64,000 nt of DNA from Ophioderma brevispina (Eukaryota; Echinodermata; Ophiuroidea; Amphilepidida; Ophiodermatidae), in the NCBI GenBank assembly GCA_023653785.1, contig JAMKCH010014147.1, positions 1 through 64,000 on the forward strand, written 5' to 3'. Made by a program: the position numbers and the translations under genes. Of the stretch, positions 12,201 through 24,785 are shown one piece after another (the first letter of the stretch is position 1; the number at the start of each line of letters is the position of its first letter). The notes under the pieces are model-generated. The model saw only the letters and a list, made by a program, of their open reading frames with translations, searched no databases and had not been told where the DNA came from.

Positions 12201-14270
12201 TTAAAGCGATCAATTTCATAATAAAATAGGATGTAAGTTATTTAGTTAGTAAATTAGACATGGCGACAATCTCACCTCGTAAATTGAGAGCGCCCTTCCA
12301 TCTTCTAACAAAATCTCGGAATGCCCATTAATAAAAAAATACGATGACGTATTCAATCAGGTTATAAAAATTATTGTAGCCTCAGGTGAGCTTTAACGGA
12401 AATGGAAAAGTATGGAAACTGTAGTGCGTGGGTTCGAGCTTTCTCATAGCAAAGGCAAACTTGCTCTTGAACAATCAATTGTGTAACTCTCTGCGGATCT
12501 TTGAAAGCTTACCAGTTCAGTGATCTAAAAATATTGTTATTAAAGCAATTGTCGACCCGGCTTTTTGATAAAAGTGAAAGCAATCGTTGGCTAATCTCAA
12601 GCTGCTCAGATTTGGCAAAGTTCTTCTATGGCGACCAAAGTTGTGAGAATCACCTTAACCTGGAAAAGTTGCTGCATGACCTTTATGGTAAACCATTGAA
12701 CATGATTTTCACACTTGATTTCCACCGAGTCCAAAAAATGTTACCGTATCCAACACTTTAATGTTTGTATTACAAGTAGGCTAAATCTATGTAACTCATT
12801 ACCCCTCTGAGAATTCTATGGCGAACAACCCGGGTGCATACGTTTGCAAAATAAAAAAAATTTGGTTTATCGTAAAACTTCAAATTTGTTTTCAAGAGGG
12901 AATTGAGGTGGTGTGAAATAGTAGCTCACAGAATTTGATAGGATCCATGTTGTACTGATTATTAGAATTGGTAAACGAGTTAATCCAGTTAGACAATAGA
13001 TTATGATCCGCGCGGATGTCTGACAAAATACAATATCAATGTTATCAAATATGCACGTGAGCTTTTGTAAAATAACATCCCCACTTACAAACTCTAGAGA
13101 TAGAGAAACCAAGTTTTTTCTCTATTTTCGTTCTGAATTGCGATACCAAAAATCAACAAACATGAGGTCCCAGATCTCCCAACCATGGACGTACAGTTCG
13201 TCGTTGAATATAGTCTTACGTTATTGTGCTAAGGTTAACCTAGCTACGTACGCGCCGTTAAAAGGAATGTTTTAGCTTATCGTCGACCGCGAGATATCGC
13301 CTATATTGTTGTTCATTTGTGATATTTTTTGCGTCGAATATAATATATGTGGTTCGATATTATGAAGTTGCGTGTGTTGCAGACTTCTCATGACCACTCA
13401 ATCACCAACCTTCTGATCATCAAGTTACCGTATAGGGTTTCAGCTGAAGTTTTGATGGGGAAACACTTTGAGGACGCAGTTAATGATTTGACTAATCAGG
13501 AAAATAAAAATTATTCAAAATAAAACGGATAATTAAAAAAAATAAAAAAAATGGCTAAGATACTCCAAATAGAAAACGTGAAAGCGACTAATAATTAGTA
13601 AAAAATTAAACAATCGCCTTACTCCACTGAAATATTCTCTAAAAGGAGTATAACAGAGCGCTTCTTACCAGCCGGAAAAAATGGTAAAAGAAGTGCGCTG
13701 AAACAAGAACATTTCAAATTAAGTGTAAAAGGCGACTTGGCCAAACGATCAGTAGACATTGAGTACAAACGCCATCTAAAGGGCAACCCAAAATTTGTAG
13801 TCATATAGTAAATCTTGTTTTTGACACTTCCATATTAGTCCTGCAGTAGGTCTATATGACCTACATAAGAGTCTGCCACGAAAATTTTGTACAGACTCTG
13901 GTGCAAGGTCATATTCCAGGCCTAATAATAAGGGTTCTTCCCTCGGGCTATATTATTGCTCCGTGAACAAGGTGGCACTCCACAGTTATGCGTTTCAGTA
14001 ATTTAAAAAAAGAGCTTAAACATCAATTTTTTTTTCTTCTGTAAATATATGTGGGATCATGCCAAATGATTTCATTTTGTTGCTAAAATGACTGCGATAT
14101 TAGCCCCAACTATAATGTTCACATTCCTTGTATTTATTTGTCTTGGTGAACATTAAGCCACGCGTTTTCATCTAAATTAATCCTAGAAAATGGAATATAA
14201 ACTACTGAATTTAGGATTGCTCGACAAATGATTGCGAGATTATTACATTCTGTACTATTTTGTGACAATA
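9291..14270. other. About 5 kb without a supported gene
   Basis: A 153-codon frame at 9879-10340 on the plus strand has a composition (proline, phenylalanine and histidine runs over C- and T-rich DNA) that looks like translated repeat rather than protein. A G-rich patch lies near 10895-10960. The 86-codon frame at 12501-12761 lacks a convincing start or splice signals. No RNA gene or named element was recognised. Confidence 0.4.
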
Positions 14271-14344
14271 GAGGAGGGGAGAGAGAGAGTGTGTGTGTGT
14301 GTGTGGGTGAGAGAGAGCGAGATGAGGGGGAAGTGAGAAACACG

Positions 14345-14377
<33 letters not shown>

Positions 14378-14380
14378 AGA
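14271..14380. repeat. Microsatellite, (GA)n and (GT)n
   Basis: A run of GA dinucleotides is interrupted by a short GT block (about 14290-14306). The frames across it on both strands are artefacts of the repeat. Confidence 0.9.
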
Positions 14381-15004
14381 GACATGTTTGTAGTGCATAA
14401 ATGTGATTTTAACGGCACTACCGCTGGTATTAACCAAAATCTTAAAACCATATAAACAAAACTATATATGAATTAAGCCATTAATGAGCACTTAGAGCAC
14501 TTATTCCTCGAACTCGAAATAGATGATGAATTTATGCGTTTGGTAACAAGATAATAAGAACTATTAATTTTCAACCTTAATGTTCTGAAAAGTATCCTAC
14601 GTGGGTCAATGGTGATCAAGTGGGTCAAGTATGGCAGTTTGACTTCATCCTCAAAATTATATCTATTATGGGGATGCATGTTAGGATGACAGGGAACATA
14701 TGTCGATAATTTCACAGTGAAATTGAGAAAAGACATGGCGATGACCACTCGTGTTCATGCATAGATAAGGTGTTTTGGTAAATACTAAAGGTTTTTATTA
14801 AATTTTGCATGGAAGAAATGGGGCCCGTCAGGAAATTAAAGGCATAGTATTTTTAAAATTACTCCACGATGAATACACCAACGCCCTTATATTTCAACGG
14901 ATATTATTAGAACGTGATCGGTACAATGTGTAACGTGCAACTTCACCTTTTTATGGCTTACTATATAGATAGAATTTCAGTTATTATAGAAAAGCATTGC
15001 AAGA

Positions 15005-15117
15005 AAACAGCACACACCAGTCAACTAAGAAAAAGAAACCAAACACGCACTACATACAAACCACACACAACACAGGACACACACACCGCCACAATCACAC
15101 CCCACACGCCACCACAG
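15005..15117. repeat. CA-rich low-complexity tract
   Basis: CACACA words separated by short A- and C-rich spacers cover about 110 bp. It is a decayed (CA)n microsatellite. Confidence 0.6.
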
Positions 15118-15638
15118 AAGTTGTTAACAGTGGACCCATTAAAAGGGCCATAAAGGCTGTGAAATTAGTGGTAAGAGCATAGAAAAAAATAGTAACGTCA
15201 CGATAAGAAAGTAATAGTGTATTTAATATTTGTGTTTGATTTATTCTATTTACAAATAAGCTAGCTGATACATGTATGCAGGGACATTTAATTGACTGAG
15301 AGGTTTATTATTGGGTCCTTTCAGAAATCGTAGGGGTGTTGGGTACAACTACCGCACGCTTTGGATTGAAAATTGACAACAATGAGTTCCATAATAAGTC
15401 TATACATAACCTGCGACAAGGAAAAAAACTGGAATAATGTTCATTTCAAAACCCTTGGCAAACAAATAAGGCACAATATATTCCCACCTCGAAGAAAAGC
15501 AAAATATTTTTTGAGAGTTTATATATTTTTCCTAAGGAAGAATATCGTCTAGGAAGTTATTGGTTAGTAAGATGATAAGCCAGTTTAATGTTGTTTGTGT
15601 TTTTCTCTTTTAATTCGTTCGAGGTTACAATTCGTGAG

Positions 15639-16832
15639 TTGAGAATGCAAGTGTTTCCTTAACTACCAATTTGTGTTTTTTTGTGAGATAAAGCATTATT
15701 TTTTGAACGTTATCATTTAACGTAAAATAAAATTGGTTTAGTTTACACGGGTACATTATCTTTTAAGGTCCCACATCCAGTAAAATTTATTTAAACGCCC
15801 ATTTTCAAAATGGCCAAAATGTGAGTTGCAGAACCATGTAATTCTCAGCTCACGATTTTTTTTTCTGTGATACAAGACCATAGGAACATGAAAAGTCGTA
15901 TTTAAAGCAACCACTGAGCAGAGACGTGTTAGTGTTAACTACAAGATTGTATACACAGGAAAGACACATTTCAATAGTGTGTGTTTTATAAACATCTTGC
16001 CATTCCACATCTTTGCAGAGGCTCCAATTTCTATAAAAGCAGAGATAGCCTTGGAATCAATCCTGCCCGGGAAAGCATTTTAAAGGATTACAATTCTTAC
16101 TTCTATGATACACCATCGTGTAATTTTGGTGAAGTGTGTGCGGATTCCCCCCGATGAAGACGAAAACACGAAATTGTTTTCCTAGGTTCCTCAGTAATAG
16201 GTTAAATATTAAATGATACTTCACTTAGGCCGGGAATTATTTCAAGTTCTCTAGAGGAAATCAAAAACTTTAATATCAAGGAAGAATGGATTTAATGGAT
16301 TGCCTTGTCTTTCTTGAAACATGAATGTGACAAACAACCCTTCATTGAAAACTGGTCAGCCTAGCTAACTTAAAGCTGGCCAGGTGGTGCTCATCTTGAC
16401 TAACGATAACTACTTTGTTCCTGCTGAACTAATTTAGCCTAACTCGGTGTTCGTCAAGCGTTCTGGACGCCTCTAACCTGAGTAACTTGCATGGAGTCAA
16501 CTGCGGAATTAACTACGACCAGCGCTTTACTGGTCTAGGACTACTTAAACTAGCCAAACTTCACTAGCTGGCTATATTCTAAGCTCATCACTGATTAAAA
16601 AAAACAAGTAATTTATAAGGCGACTAGTATTTTTAACCAGATGCTGAGTATTGTAGATCTCGAGGATTGCTGTTTTATTATTAGAAGGTTCGTTTATCCG
16701 AGTTCGTTAACCCAAAAACGGTGATTTCTATACCTACGGAGGCGTTATTCCAACGGTTCGTTACTCCAAACATTGTTTCGTTTATTCGAAGGTTTGTTTT
16801 TTCGAATGGTCGTTTATCCGAAGGTGTATTAT
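15639..16832 (+). repeat. RepA copy 2, left part
   Basis: Starts TTGAGAATGCAAG as copy 1 does and stays collinear with positions 1-1290 of the window, including CAAAATGGCCAAAATGTGAG and the GAAGGTTCGTTTATCCGA words. Collinearity stops at about 16832 and resumes at 19036. Confidence 0.75.
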
Positions 16833-19035
16833 AGGTTTTCCAGTTGTTTAAAACATTTCATTATATTTCATATTCCTTTTTTTCCCCCCCCCGTTAAGTT
16901 GTTTTTCGTACCAAGAAAATCGAAATGTGCATTTGTTAAAAAAATCGTGTTTGGTTCAAGATATTAATAATGTGTTCAATAAAATTAATTATCATGCCAA
17001 TTCCGTCAAAACAATTTAATTCGTCGTATCCATTGGCCCATCATCTAAGTACAAAGCAATTTCGTCCTTGGTCATGTAATTCTTTTTAGCTCAGTATATT
17101 TCGTGTCGTGTGCAGTATGTATAGGCCAGGACTAAAAGGTAGGCCTGTAACATTAGCAAAATTTATCATATTTTTGATTCTTTCCTTTTAATAATAATAA
17201 TACTAATAATAATATAATAACAGATTTGCTTATAGAGCACATTCCGTCTAAAAGCGATCCCAATGCGCTGAACAGAAACATATCTTAAACTACACATAAA
17301 TAAATTCATACAAAAAAACAAAAAAATGCACTTGAAAATCCAAAATGACTACTGAACAGATGTGTTTCAAGAACCTTTAATTCCAATCAGATCTTAACAT
17401 GTTGATATGTGATGGTAATTTGGTTCATAGACTCAGGAGATGCATGAGAGACAGTCTTTGTCCGTTAGGGATGTTTTTCCATCGAAGATGGTTATAAAAT
17501 CGGAGTAAGATAAAAGCCACAACATTGCAAGTGTACACTAGCATATCAGGCAATATTTGCAGCAAGCAAATGATTGGCAGAAATCACAGTCATGCAAGAG
17601 TTGTGGGTTGTATCATGTACAGTGCAAAGTCCTCTGGTTCCAATAATTTAAGAATTAAGACATGGTATAGGACTATAGGAAATCATTTACATCTCCTAAG
17701 CAGCTAGGAACAAAACTTTTGATTGGCTGATAGCCAACCCATCACAGTGGCTAACTTCTCAGTTCATTGACATGTAATGGATGATCTGACCAGATGATAT
17801 GACCCATGGTCCTAAGAGTACCCTATGTTAAATGCCAAGATAACAGGACACAATGGGTATAATATGCTCATCAACCAAGGGCACAGTCAGTGGGTTGTAC
17901 TTGTACATAATTGACATGAACTGATCTTGTGGATTCTAGGTATCATTTATTATACATAAAACTCAGGTGTGTGTTTTCTAAATACACGGTGAACGAAAGC
18001 TTATTGAACTGTGCCTATTGATACTTCATTGCCTCATAGTGACAGGCGTTGTTTTAAAACCTTTTTCCTTAAGTTTGGACTTTTGTATCTGGGTGAATGG
18101 ACTGTGGTTAAAATATTTAGAATCTATTTGATTGATAAACTGACCCACAATGTCCACGTGCTGAACTCACCTATAAAATGGATGTTGGCTGCGTTTCTCC
18201 AAACCTGTGGGTATTTCAAAATTAAAGGGTTATGCCATGAGTATGGTTGAATGCCTGAAATATATAACTGTGGTTAATATAATCTAATTACGAGGAGGGG
18301 TTTCCTAATGATCTCAAGTATAAGTATTACACTAACATATTAAGTACTACATCCTCGCTAACGATGGTTGGTCCGTTTTTAAAGAACCTTTCTTGTTGAA
18401 CAACGTTTGCGCTATAGATGATTTGCATTCTTAGCTATTATTGGAACGCAAGGTGCGAGCTGGTTTCTTTACTGTAATGAGTTCAGATATATATTTTTGC
18501 GTCCGATTGTTCAGAGACTTATATGTAAGAATCTTGAGTTTGTAAACAATACGTTGTTTGATAGGTAGCCAATGTAAATTATTGCAAAATGGAGTATGTG
18601 TTCGTGTTTCTTGGTTAATGTGACGAGGCGAGCAGCAGTATTCTGGATGCGTTGGAGTTTGTTCAACTGATAATCAGGAAGACCGTGTAAGATGCCATTG
18701 ATCGAGTCCAGTCTAGAATTTATGAAAGCAGGCACAAGTTCTCAGTGCTGACACGGTCCAGATGTTTGCGAATGCGACCAATGTTCCGTTGGGCAAGCGA
18801 TGCCAGACGACAAATGTTATTAACATAAGAAATGAACAACAGAGTACTATCAACAATCACACCGAGTCTTTGGCAACACTGACCGTGTTCACTGTGGTTT
18901 CACCAACTGCAATAGAGTGGACAGGAGTTTTTTTTGGAGAAAAGGAGAAGAAACAAAATGATTATGTGACATGACTATCTTCGGTTTGCGGTCTTTTGTG
19001 GAAGCTGTTTTGGTTGAGTTCAGTTCTTGATATTT
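16833..19035 (-). mobile_element. CR1/L2-like LINE inserted into RepA copy 2
   Basis: RepA homology is interrupted here, and copy 1 shows the uninterrupted state. On the minus strand, from about 19030 downwards, the translation reads a LNSTKT segment, a LGVIVDS-like block, RNIGRIRKHLD, and then the typical reverse transcriptase thumb block (NSRLDSINGILHGLPDYQL with RIQNTAARLVT after it, at about 18730-18600). A YISELITV segment follows near 18480. Frameshifts and stops break it. The 3' untranslated part ends in AATGCGCTCTATAAGC-type sequence and TTATTATTA repeats at about 17190-17240, as in CR1/L2 elements. The stretch 16833-17189 between this end and RepA is unexplained. Confidence 0.75.
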
Positions 19036-19555
19036 CATCTTAATTTTCGGATAAACGGAGCTTATTTCTTTTTTGGATATAAACGAACATTGGGATTAAC
19101 ACATCTACGGATTAATAAACATTCGAAAAAAATGAACGTGGATAAACGACCTTCGGAATAACGAATGTTAGGATGAAAAATAACCTTAAAAATAGTGTTC
19201 CATCGGATAAATGAACCTTTGGATAAATACGTAGACCCCGAGTGGGTTGCCAACAACAACAGCATAACAACAAAATGGCAACAGTGTCCCTTTTAATGAT
19301 GTTGATATTGTAACGAAAACTATGTGAGGCATTAATCCTAATCAGCGACTTTAACATAAAAAAAAACATTAATTTTCAGTACTCTTTAATGGTACATATA
19401 CATCTGGTAGTATTTTGGTGTATAAATGATCGCCTTGTATGGACACCAAGCTACAGTTGATCATAATTGCTCTTTTGAATGGAACTTCTTGAATCACCTT
19501 TGTGTAGTAAGAGCTGCCATAATTGCTGTCAAAAATGTGCCTGTTTAACAGACAT
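19036..19555 (+). repeat. RepA copy 2, right part
   Basis: Resumes homology to copy 1 from TCTTAATTTTCG onwards (1358 in copy 1) and runs to the GAGCTGCCATA region. Landmarks shared with copy 1 are GTGTATAAATGATCG and GGACACCAAG. Together with 15639-16832 it makes a near full-length second copy. Confidence 0.75.
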
Positions 19556-19862
19556 GGCATAGTAGTTACCTAATAAATTAGTTGATATCTATGTTAAATG
19601 GACATACAATATATGAAATTGTTACCCGTCTATAATAGTATCCTATTGGCAGGATAATTTTACATTAAATTGGCTATAGAAGTCATTTCACGCTCTTTTC
19701 TGCAAACCTGACACAACCAACAGTGTAAACAGTATACATTGGAATGTTTAAACACGCAAGTGTGAATTGTGTACGACTGAAGTAGATTTTCGTCAATTCA
19801 AAATCAATATTCCTGGCAGAAGGAGAAAAAAAATCAACAAACAAACACAAACACTAATAAAG

Positions 19863-20093
19863 TTAAATATATGGTATTGAAGATCTATTTTGATTTCTGA
19901 ACAAATCCTTTATTTCTTTGTAGAGGTTGTCGCTCGGAGCCTCGATAATTAACTGATAACTTTCTGGACACTTACCACAACAACTGGGAATCAACAATGA
20001 CCAAAGTTCTCGACTGCATGGGAAATCAGTGTTGTTGAATATCCATCGAATTCTCTGGGCAGTGACAGAATCAAGGCCATCAACTGGTAATTG
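19863..20093 (-). CDS. Unrecognised open segment, possible terminal exon
   Basis: An uninterrupted 76-codon frame on the minus strand ends in a TAA stop. It lacks an ATG, so it would be the end of a multi-exon gene. The text has a balanced, protein-like composition, with RIRWIFNNTDFPCSREL, then a cysteine-containing IPSCCGKCPES, and ending with LYKEIKDLF and a basic tail. Candidate acceptors are the AG ends near 20055 and 20083. A GTAAGT inside it (19970-19975) would be a donor if the segment were an internal exon, but the frame continues through it. The family is not recognised. Chance opening cannot be excluded. Confidence 0.28.
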   Translation of the reverse strand, partial: QLPVDGLDSVTAQRIRWIFNNTDFPCSRELWSLLIPSCCGKCPESYQLIIEAPSDNLYKEIKDLFRNQNRSSIPYI

Positions 20094-21206
20094 CTAGTTT
20101 GATAGCGGAGATAAAGCAACTGCACATGCAGAGTGTGCCAAAAGCGCATCATTCAGAAATTAATTTCTTGAAAAGTGAAAAGTACTTTCAAGAACACGTG
20201 ATAGAGTTCCATGGCTAGAAAAACAGTTTCTTAGATACATAAAACTTTTGTCTACGATCCATAGAACGATTTTAAAGGAAATTAGAGCACTAAAATTACG
20301 ACAGCATGTCAAATTCATGTTGGGGTCCCTCCCACTCTCTGTCCTGGGAAGTTGTTCAGGGAAACGAGCACGGCGGTGAATGAAATCTGTTGAAAACCTT
20401 GGGACAGGTGACGAACCATTTGCCAATAGGCCTTCTTGGAAGCATCTTTGCAAAGGAGGGCATTTCTCAGCTGGTGTGTGTGGTACAAATGCCAGCCCAG
20501 ATCAGTCCTTGTGACAGAGGAAAGGATGATGGAGTCAAGTGTAAATTATTCTTTCTTGTGCTTAGATTCTCATGTTGTTGATGTTTGCCTGAGTTTAATG
20601 TTGTTCTTTGCCTTTTATAAGCTGGTATTGTTAAAGTTTCATGTCATATTTATTGTTTTGGTCAGCGGGTAAGAAAAAAAAAACCGAATGGTTTCTACAT
20701 AGCATTCTGGTTGAATGAAGAGTAGTAAAACTTAATCATACGCTCTTCAGTTGTGAATTATGGCTTTGGTGGTTACCAGGGTGAGGACCAGTCTCTTGAA
20801 GTAATGCTCAAAACATCTCTCCATGTACAATGATTTAACTGTAACATGAGATACAATTCACAAATTAATTTTAAGCAGGGGGGGACCATTATTACCAACT
20901 TACTTTTCTGATTAATTTTCTCAATGAGGGTGATGTTCTTGATGACATTTAAGAATAATGCCAAGGAACCTTTCAGGATTGTCGTAACACACCATGGGGT
21001 CGAAAAAGAAAAATAAGCTAATGTGCCGTGTTGTGTTTAGGAGATCATTGGGATGATGATTTTGAAATCAGCATCCTTTTTTGCATCCTATGGTTATGCT
21101 TGCCGTCAATATCAATGTGTTGTAACAAATAGATTGCAAAAATGCGGAGAAAGGAAATATCGGTGATTCAGTAATGCAAGTTTGTATTAGGTGCACTAAG
21201 AAGGGT
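20094..21206. other. No supported gene
   Basis: Overlapping short frames on both strands occur between 20160 and 20460, but none carries a recognisable motif or a splice context. The minus-strand 97-codon frame adjoins the open segment at 19863-20093 and might be another piece of it, displaced by frameshifts. Confidence 0.3.
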
Positions 21207-21580
21207 ATCGTCGCTGGGCGGGAAAACCTAATATGTAACTCCAGAAGGTCAAATGCAAAACACCTCATAGGTAAAACGTGGGCCCATTGCTAAAAAACCT
21301 CATAAGGCACTGTGAGTACACGGGTTCTAGCTTGAATTTTCATACAATATATGATTATTGTAAAATTTACTATGGCACTTGATTTCAGAATCTGGAGTAA
21401 ATACATTATCTAAATATTTAGAAAGGAAAACCTTCTAGTGCATGCATTACGCAAAGTATTAAGTTTTGGTTTGTCTCTCGAAAAATGTACATATGAGGTT
21501 TTTATGTAACCGTTTTTACTACGTGAGGTTTTGCTTTTAAAGGTCAAAGCCATATGAGGTTTTCCCGCCCAGCGAGACGA
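21207..21580. mobile_element. MITE with about 70 bp terminal inverted repeats, copy A
   Basis: The left end reads CGCTGGGCGGGAAAACCT. The right end at 21552-21570 is its complement, AGGTTTTCCCGCCCAGCG. The similarity continues inwards for about 70 bp (AGGTCAAA and CCTCATA words on both sides). Its interior matches 22670-22975 in inverse orientation. It has no coding capacity. The family is not named. Confidence 0.7.
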
Positions 21581-22669
21581 ATGAGAAATGGTGGGGCATA
21601 TAAGATATGAGGCTTTATTTTGGTTGACAAGGATTTTCAAGTTAAACAGTTGCAGTTTGATTGCTCTGTTTCCTTTGGATTGACCTACTTTTATTTATCA
21701 ACAATCATATTTGTTCAACAGAATAGTGAAAACAAATAGTTTCGGTGGAAAACGTTATTGTTTGATCAGTAAGCGTATATTATTGAAATATATAGTCTAC
21801 GGGCTACGAAACAGCAAATGAAAAAACTGAAAGTGCAGTGAATATAGGTCACGATTTTAGCTCTTAGATATTACTATGCCACAGTTTCTTTGCCTTAATC
21901 TGGCCACAGTTTTCCCTGATTTACTCTAAAACAGCAGCATAAACTAATAGAAGTGAAAATGTTACTGGTAACATTAAGGACAATGACGTGTTTTCAATTT
22001 CATTAAAGAATTGTATAAGAATCCCCATCTTAATTTTATACCCACAATTTTCTTAAATCTCATGTCAAGTTTTCAACCTATCGATTCTCACATACAGTCA
22101 GTTATCATAAAGAGTGATAAAGACCTGTGATAAAGACCTTTAAGACAGTGATAAGACTTTATCTTGTGTTTCATTTGAAATTTTACGTCTTTTGCCCAAT
22201 TTGTTCGCGTGTTTTTTTTGGAAACAATGTTTTTGCACTAATTTGCGTCCAAACACAAATTTCGATTTTTACTGCTGATTTGAGGTTGTCTTACGACCCT
22301 TCACAGGTGGTATTAATTTTTTTGCAAAAATTCCATCGGGAAAGTGTTTCCTTAGGGGGTCCCCATGCCCCCCCCCCCCCCGGGCACTAACGGACGCAAC
22401 CCTTTGGTCTTTAAGTGTTTTAAACATGTTAATTCTTAGCGTATAATACTTTAAAGCAGAGTCACATATCTGAAAGGGATTCTGAAAAGCATGTTTGCTG
22501 TATCTAAGAATGCATCGCGGATCGCTTTCCTGCCTCGATCCTAGCCACCAGATACACAATCAATACGTTTATTGGAAGCTTTTTTCGAATTCAATTCCCT
22601 TATGTCACCTTTGACCTCAAAACTCGAATTGCCCAAGGATCCCCAGGTGGCACCTGTGTGGATGACTAT

Positions 22670-22975
22670 GTCGCGCTGGGCGGGAAAAACCTCATGTGCA
22701 TATTGACCTTTAAGAGCAAAGCCTCACATGTAGTAAAAAACGGTAACATGGACAAAACCTCATATGTAAACATTTTTCGGGAGACACCAAAAACCAACTG
22801 AATAATTTGGCTTGCAATGCCTTGCACCAGAAAGGTTTTCCTTGCAATATATTTAGATAATTATTTACTCCATATTCTGAAATAAACTGCCATATGATTT
22901 AACTATCATATTTGGCTTGAAATCCAAGTAGAGGTTTTAGCATATTAGTAGAGGTTTTAGCACTGGGGCCTACTT
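22670..22975. mobile_element. Same MITE family, truncated copy B
   Basis: Begins CGCTGGGCGGGAAAAACCTC and follows the reverse complement of copy A through TTTAGATAATTATTTACTCC and the GAGGTTTTAGCA(C/A)TGGG words. It breaks off near 22975 before the second terminal repeat. Confidence 0.65.
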
Positions 22976-23300
22976 TTTACACATGTCAGCGCGGATCCCA
23001 GGGGGGGGATGGCGACGCCTCCCGATAAAATTCGTGGGCACTTCCGTGTAAAATCAGGCCATTTTGGAGGCTATTTGGAAGAATTTGGAACGCAGTTACA
23101 GGCCTTCATCAGCCCCCACCGGTAAATTTTTGACATTTTTTTTTTTTTTTTTTCAAAAATTCCTGGATCGCCATTGAATTGTTTTTGCACTTTTGACCTC
23201 TGGATTACATATATTTTGTTCCCGCCAGGACGATGTGTGGCAAAACTTCGATTTAGTCTCGATCCCGGATGGCTCCTGCCTAGCTCCTAGCCACCAGGGT
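22975..23300. repeat. Dispersed repeat with poly-T18 and CCTAGCCACCAG end
   Basis: Contains a G8 run near 22998, an 18-base T run (23136-23153), and TCCTGGATCGCCA. It ends in a GATCCCGGATGGCTCC and CTAGCCACCAG block. A relative of the last block lies at 22510-22556 and an inverted one at 23575-23680. The pattern recalls SINE or retroelement tails, but I cannot name it. Confidence 0.35.
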
Positions 23301-23690
23301 TTAAATATACCTTATGAAAAGGGCAGGGGCTTGAAGTAATAAGATGGCCGCTGATATGCGATTTAAAAAAAATGCCAACATCGGTTTTCTGTTTCTGTGA
23401 TAGATAAACTTTAGAAAAAAAAGCAAAAAGTAGCAAACTCCATGAAAAGGGACACAATGACGAATAGGAATTTGAAATAGTGAACATGGACTATAGGAAG
23501 AATTAGGCGGGTTGGTAAAACATAAAGGCATGTGAATTGGGGTGATTCCGTTATTATTGCCACCCCTTATGCAGCAGGCAGAAGCGATCCAGGAGCGAGC
23601 CAGTTTTAGAAACGGAGGCGGGGGCGAGGCAGGAGCGATCCGGGATTGATCAGGGATCGAGGCTGAATCAAAGTTTCCCACACATATTAC
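23231..23690. repeat. Inverted repeat pair flanking about 280 bp
   Basis: The block CTCGATCCCGGATGGCTCC (about 23258) is matched in inverse orientation by GGAGCGATCCGGGAT with GGGATCGAGGC (about 23630-23665). The arms are about 60-90 bp and imperfect. A 133-codon minus-strand frame that covers the interior is not protein-like. Confidence 0.4.
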
Positions 23691-23739
23691 AGTGTGCGTC
23701 AAAAAAACCCTACATTCAGAAAAAAAAATATTAAAAATA

Positions 23740-24785
23740 GTAAGAATGTTTTTGCTCCAAATGTTTGCTATGGTTATAAAGAAGGATTAAACAGGCTTTC
23801 AGAAAGCGTTTATTTAGTGTCATTTGGACTTTGGAGGAAGAAGTTACGCCTATTTGCTGAGAGACTTAAAAATCCTGTCTGGCCGATTTTGAGCAAACAA
23901 AGATGCATCGACTTACATAGAGTAACATGGTCTTCAGCAGTGATTTGAGTACAAACTTAACACAAATTATTTAAAAATATTGAAATTTAAAGTTAGGTCT
24001 AAATTAAAGGATTAAAATAAGATCCCAGAGATTATAAAAGACAATGCTAAGTAAAAAATGTTCAAACTTCCAAATAAGAAATTCAAGATAGCTGGTGTAA
24101 GACCACAGTTTACTTTGGTTCAGCAAGATTTCATGGTTTGAACCTACAACGAAACTTGGGAGCAAAAGTGAAACCATTGAAAGTTTTGTATTCCGCTTGA
24201 AAAAAAACAGCAGTGCGATATTGAATTTTAAGTTCTAATTCCGATTTATCTACAGAAAACTTCAGCTTTAGTTCTTGCAATTTATGGTATACTGTATGTA
24301 TACTGAGTATACTGTATTTGTGCAAAATAATTACCTTAGAGATGTAAAACAAAAATCTTGAGCAGTTTCATTATGTTCATGAACTGAGACATTGATATGG
24401 GGTGGTTTTTCAATAACTGACTCTTTATTGATTGAACAATGGTAATTTAATTTTTGAAGATATTTTACTTATAATTATGTTATTAGACCACTGATATGTT
24501 TTGTCGAGAAGAAATCGATACCATCTGAAATTACATGTGTGAATTGTCTTTGCTGTAATGTGTTATGGTATACGTAAGTGTCAGTCTTTCTCTCCCCATG
24601 TATGGCTCTAAAATCGGCCACACAATGAAATTTTTAGTCTCTCCGCAAAATTGTCATAGTTTCTGAACCAAAAGTCCGAAAGACACCAAATAAAAATCTT
24701 CTGATAGCCTGTTTATCTCTGTAAAACCAACCAAAGCAACAGTGAAGCAAAAATAACGTTGAACCTTTGAAGAAACAATTCTCCT
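23740..24785. mobile_element. Foldback element with about 140 bp inverted ends
   Basis: The left arm (23740-23900) contains AACAGGCTTTCAGAAAG, TTATTTAGTGTCATTTGGAC and GAGAGACTTAAAAAT. The right arm (24605-24785) has the complement of each in the same order. The spacer is about 700 bp and shows no coding frame above background. The design fits a non-autonomous DNA transposon with long inverted termini. Confidence 0.55.

Noticed and set aside
12501..12761. 86-codon plus frame
   Set aside because: Begins with a TTG codon, has no good acceptor or donor and no motif; of the length expected by chance.
14134..14455. Three frames with Ser/Leu or Arg/Glu runs
   Set aside because: Translations of the GA/GT microsatellite.
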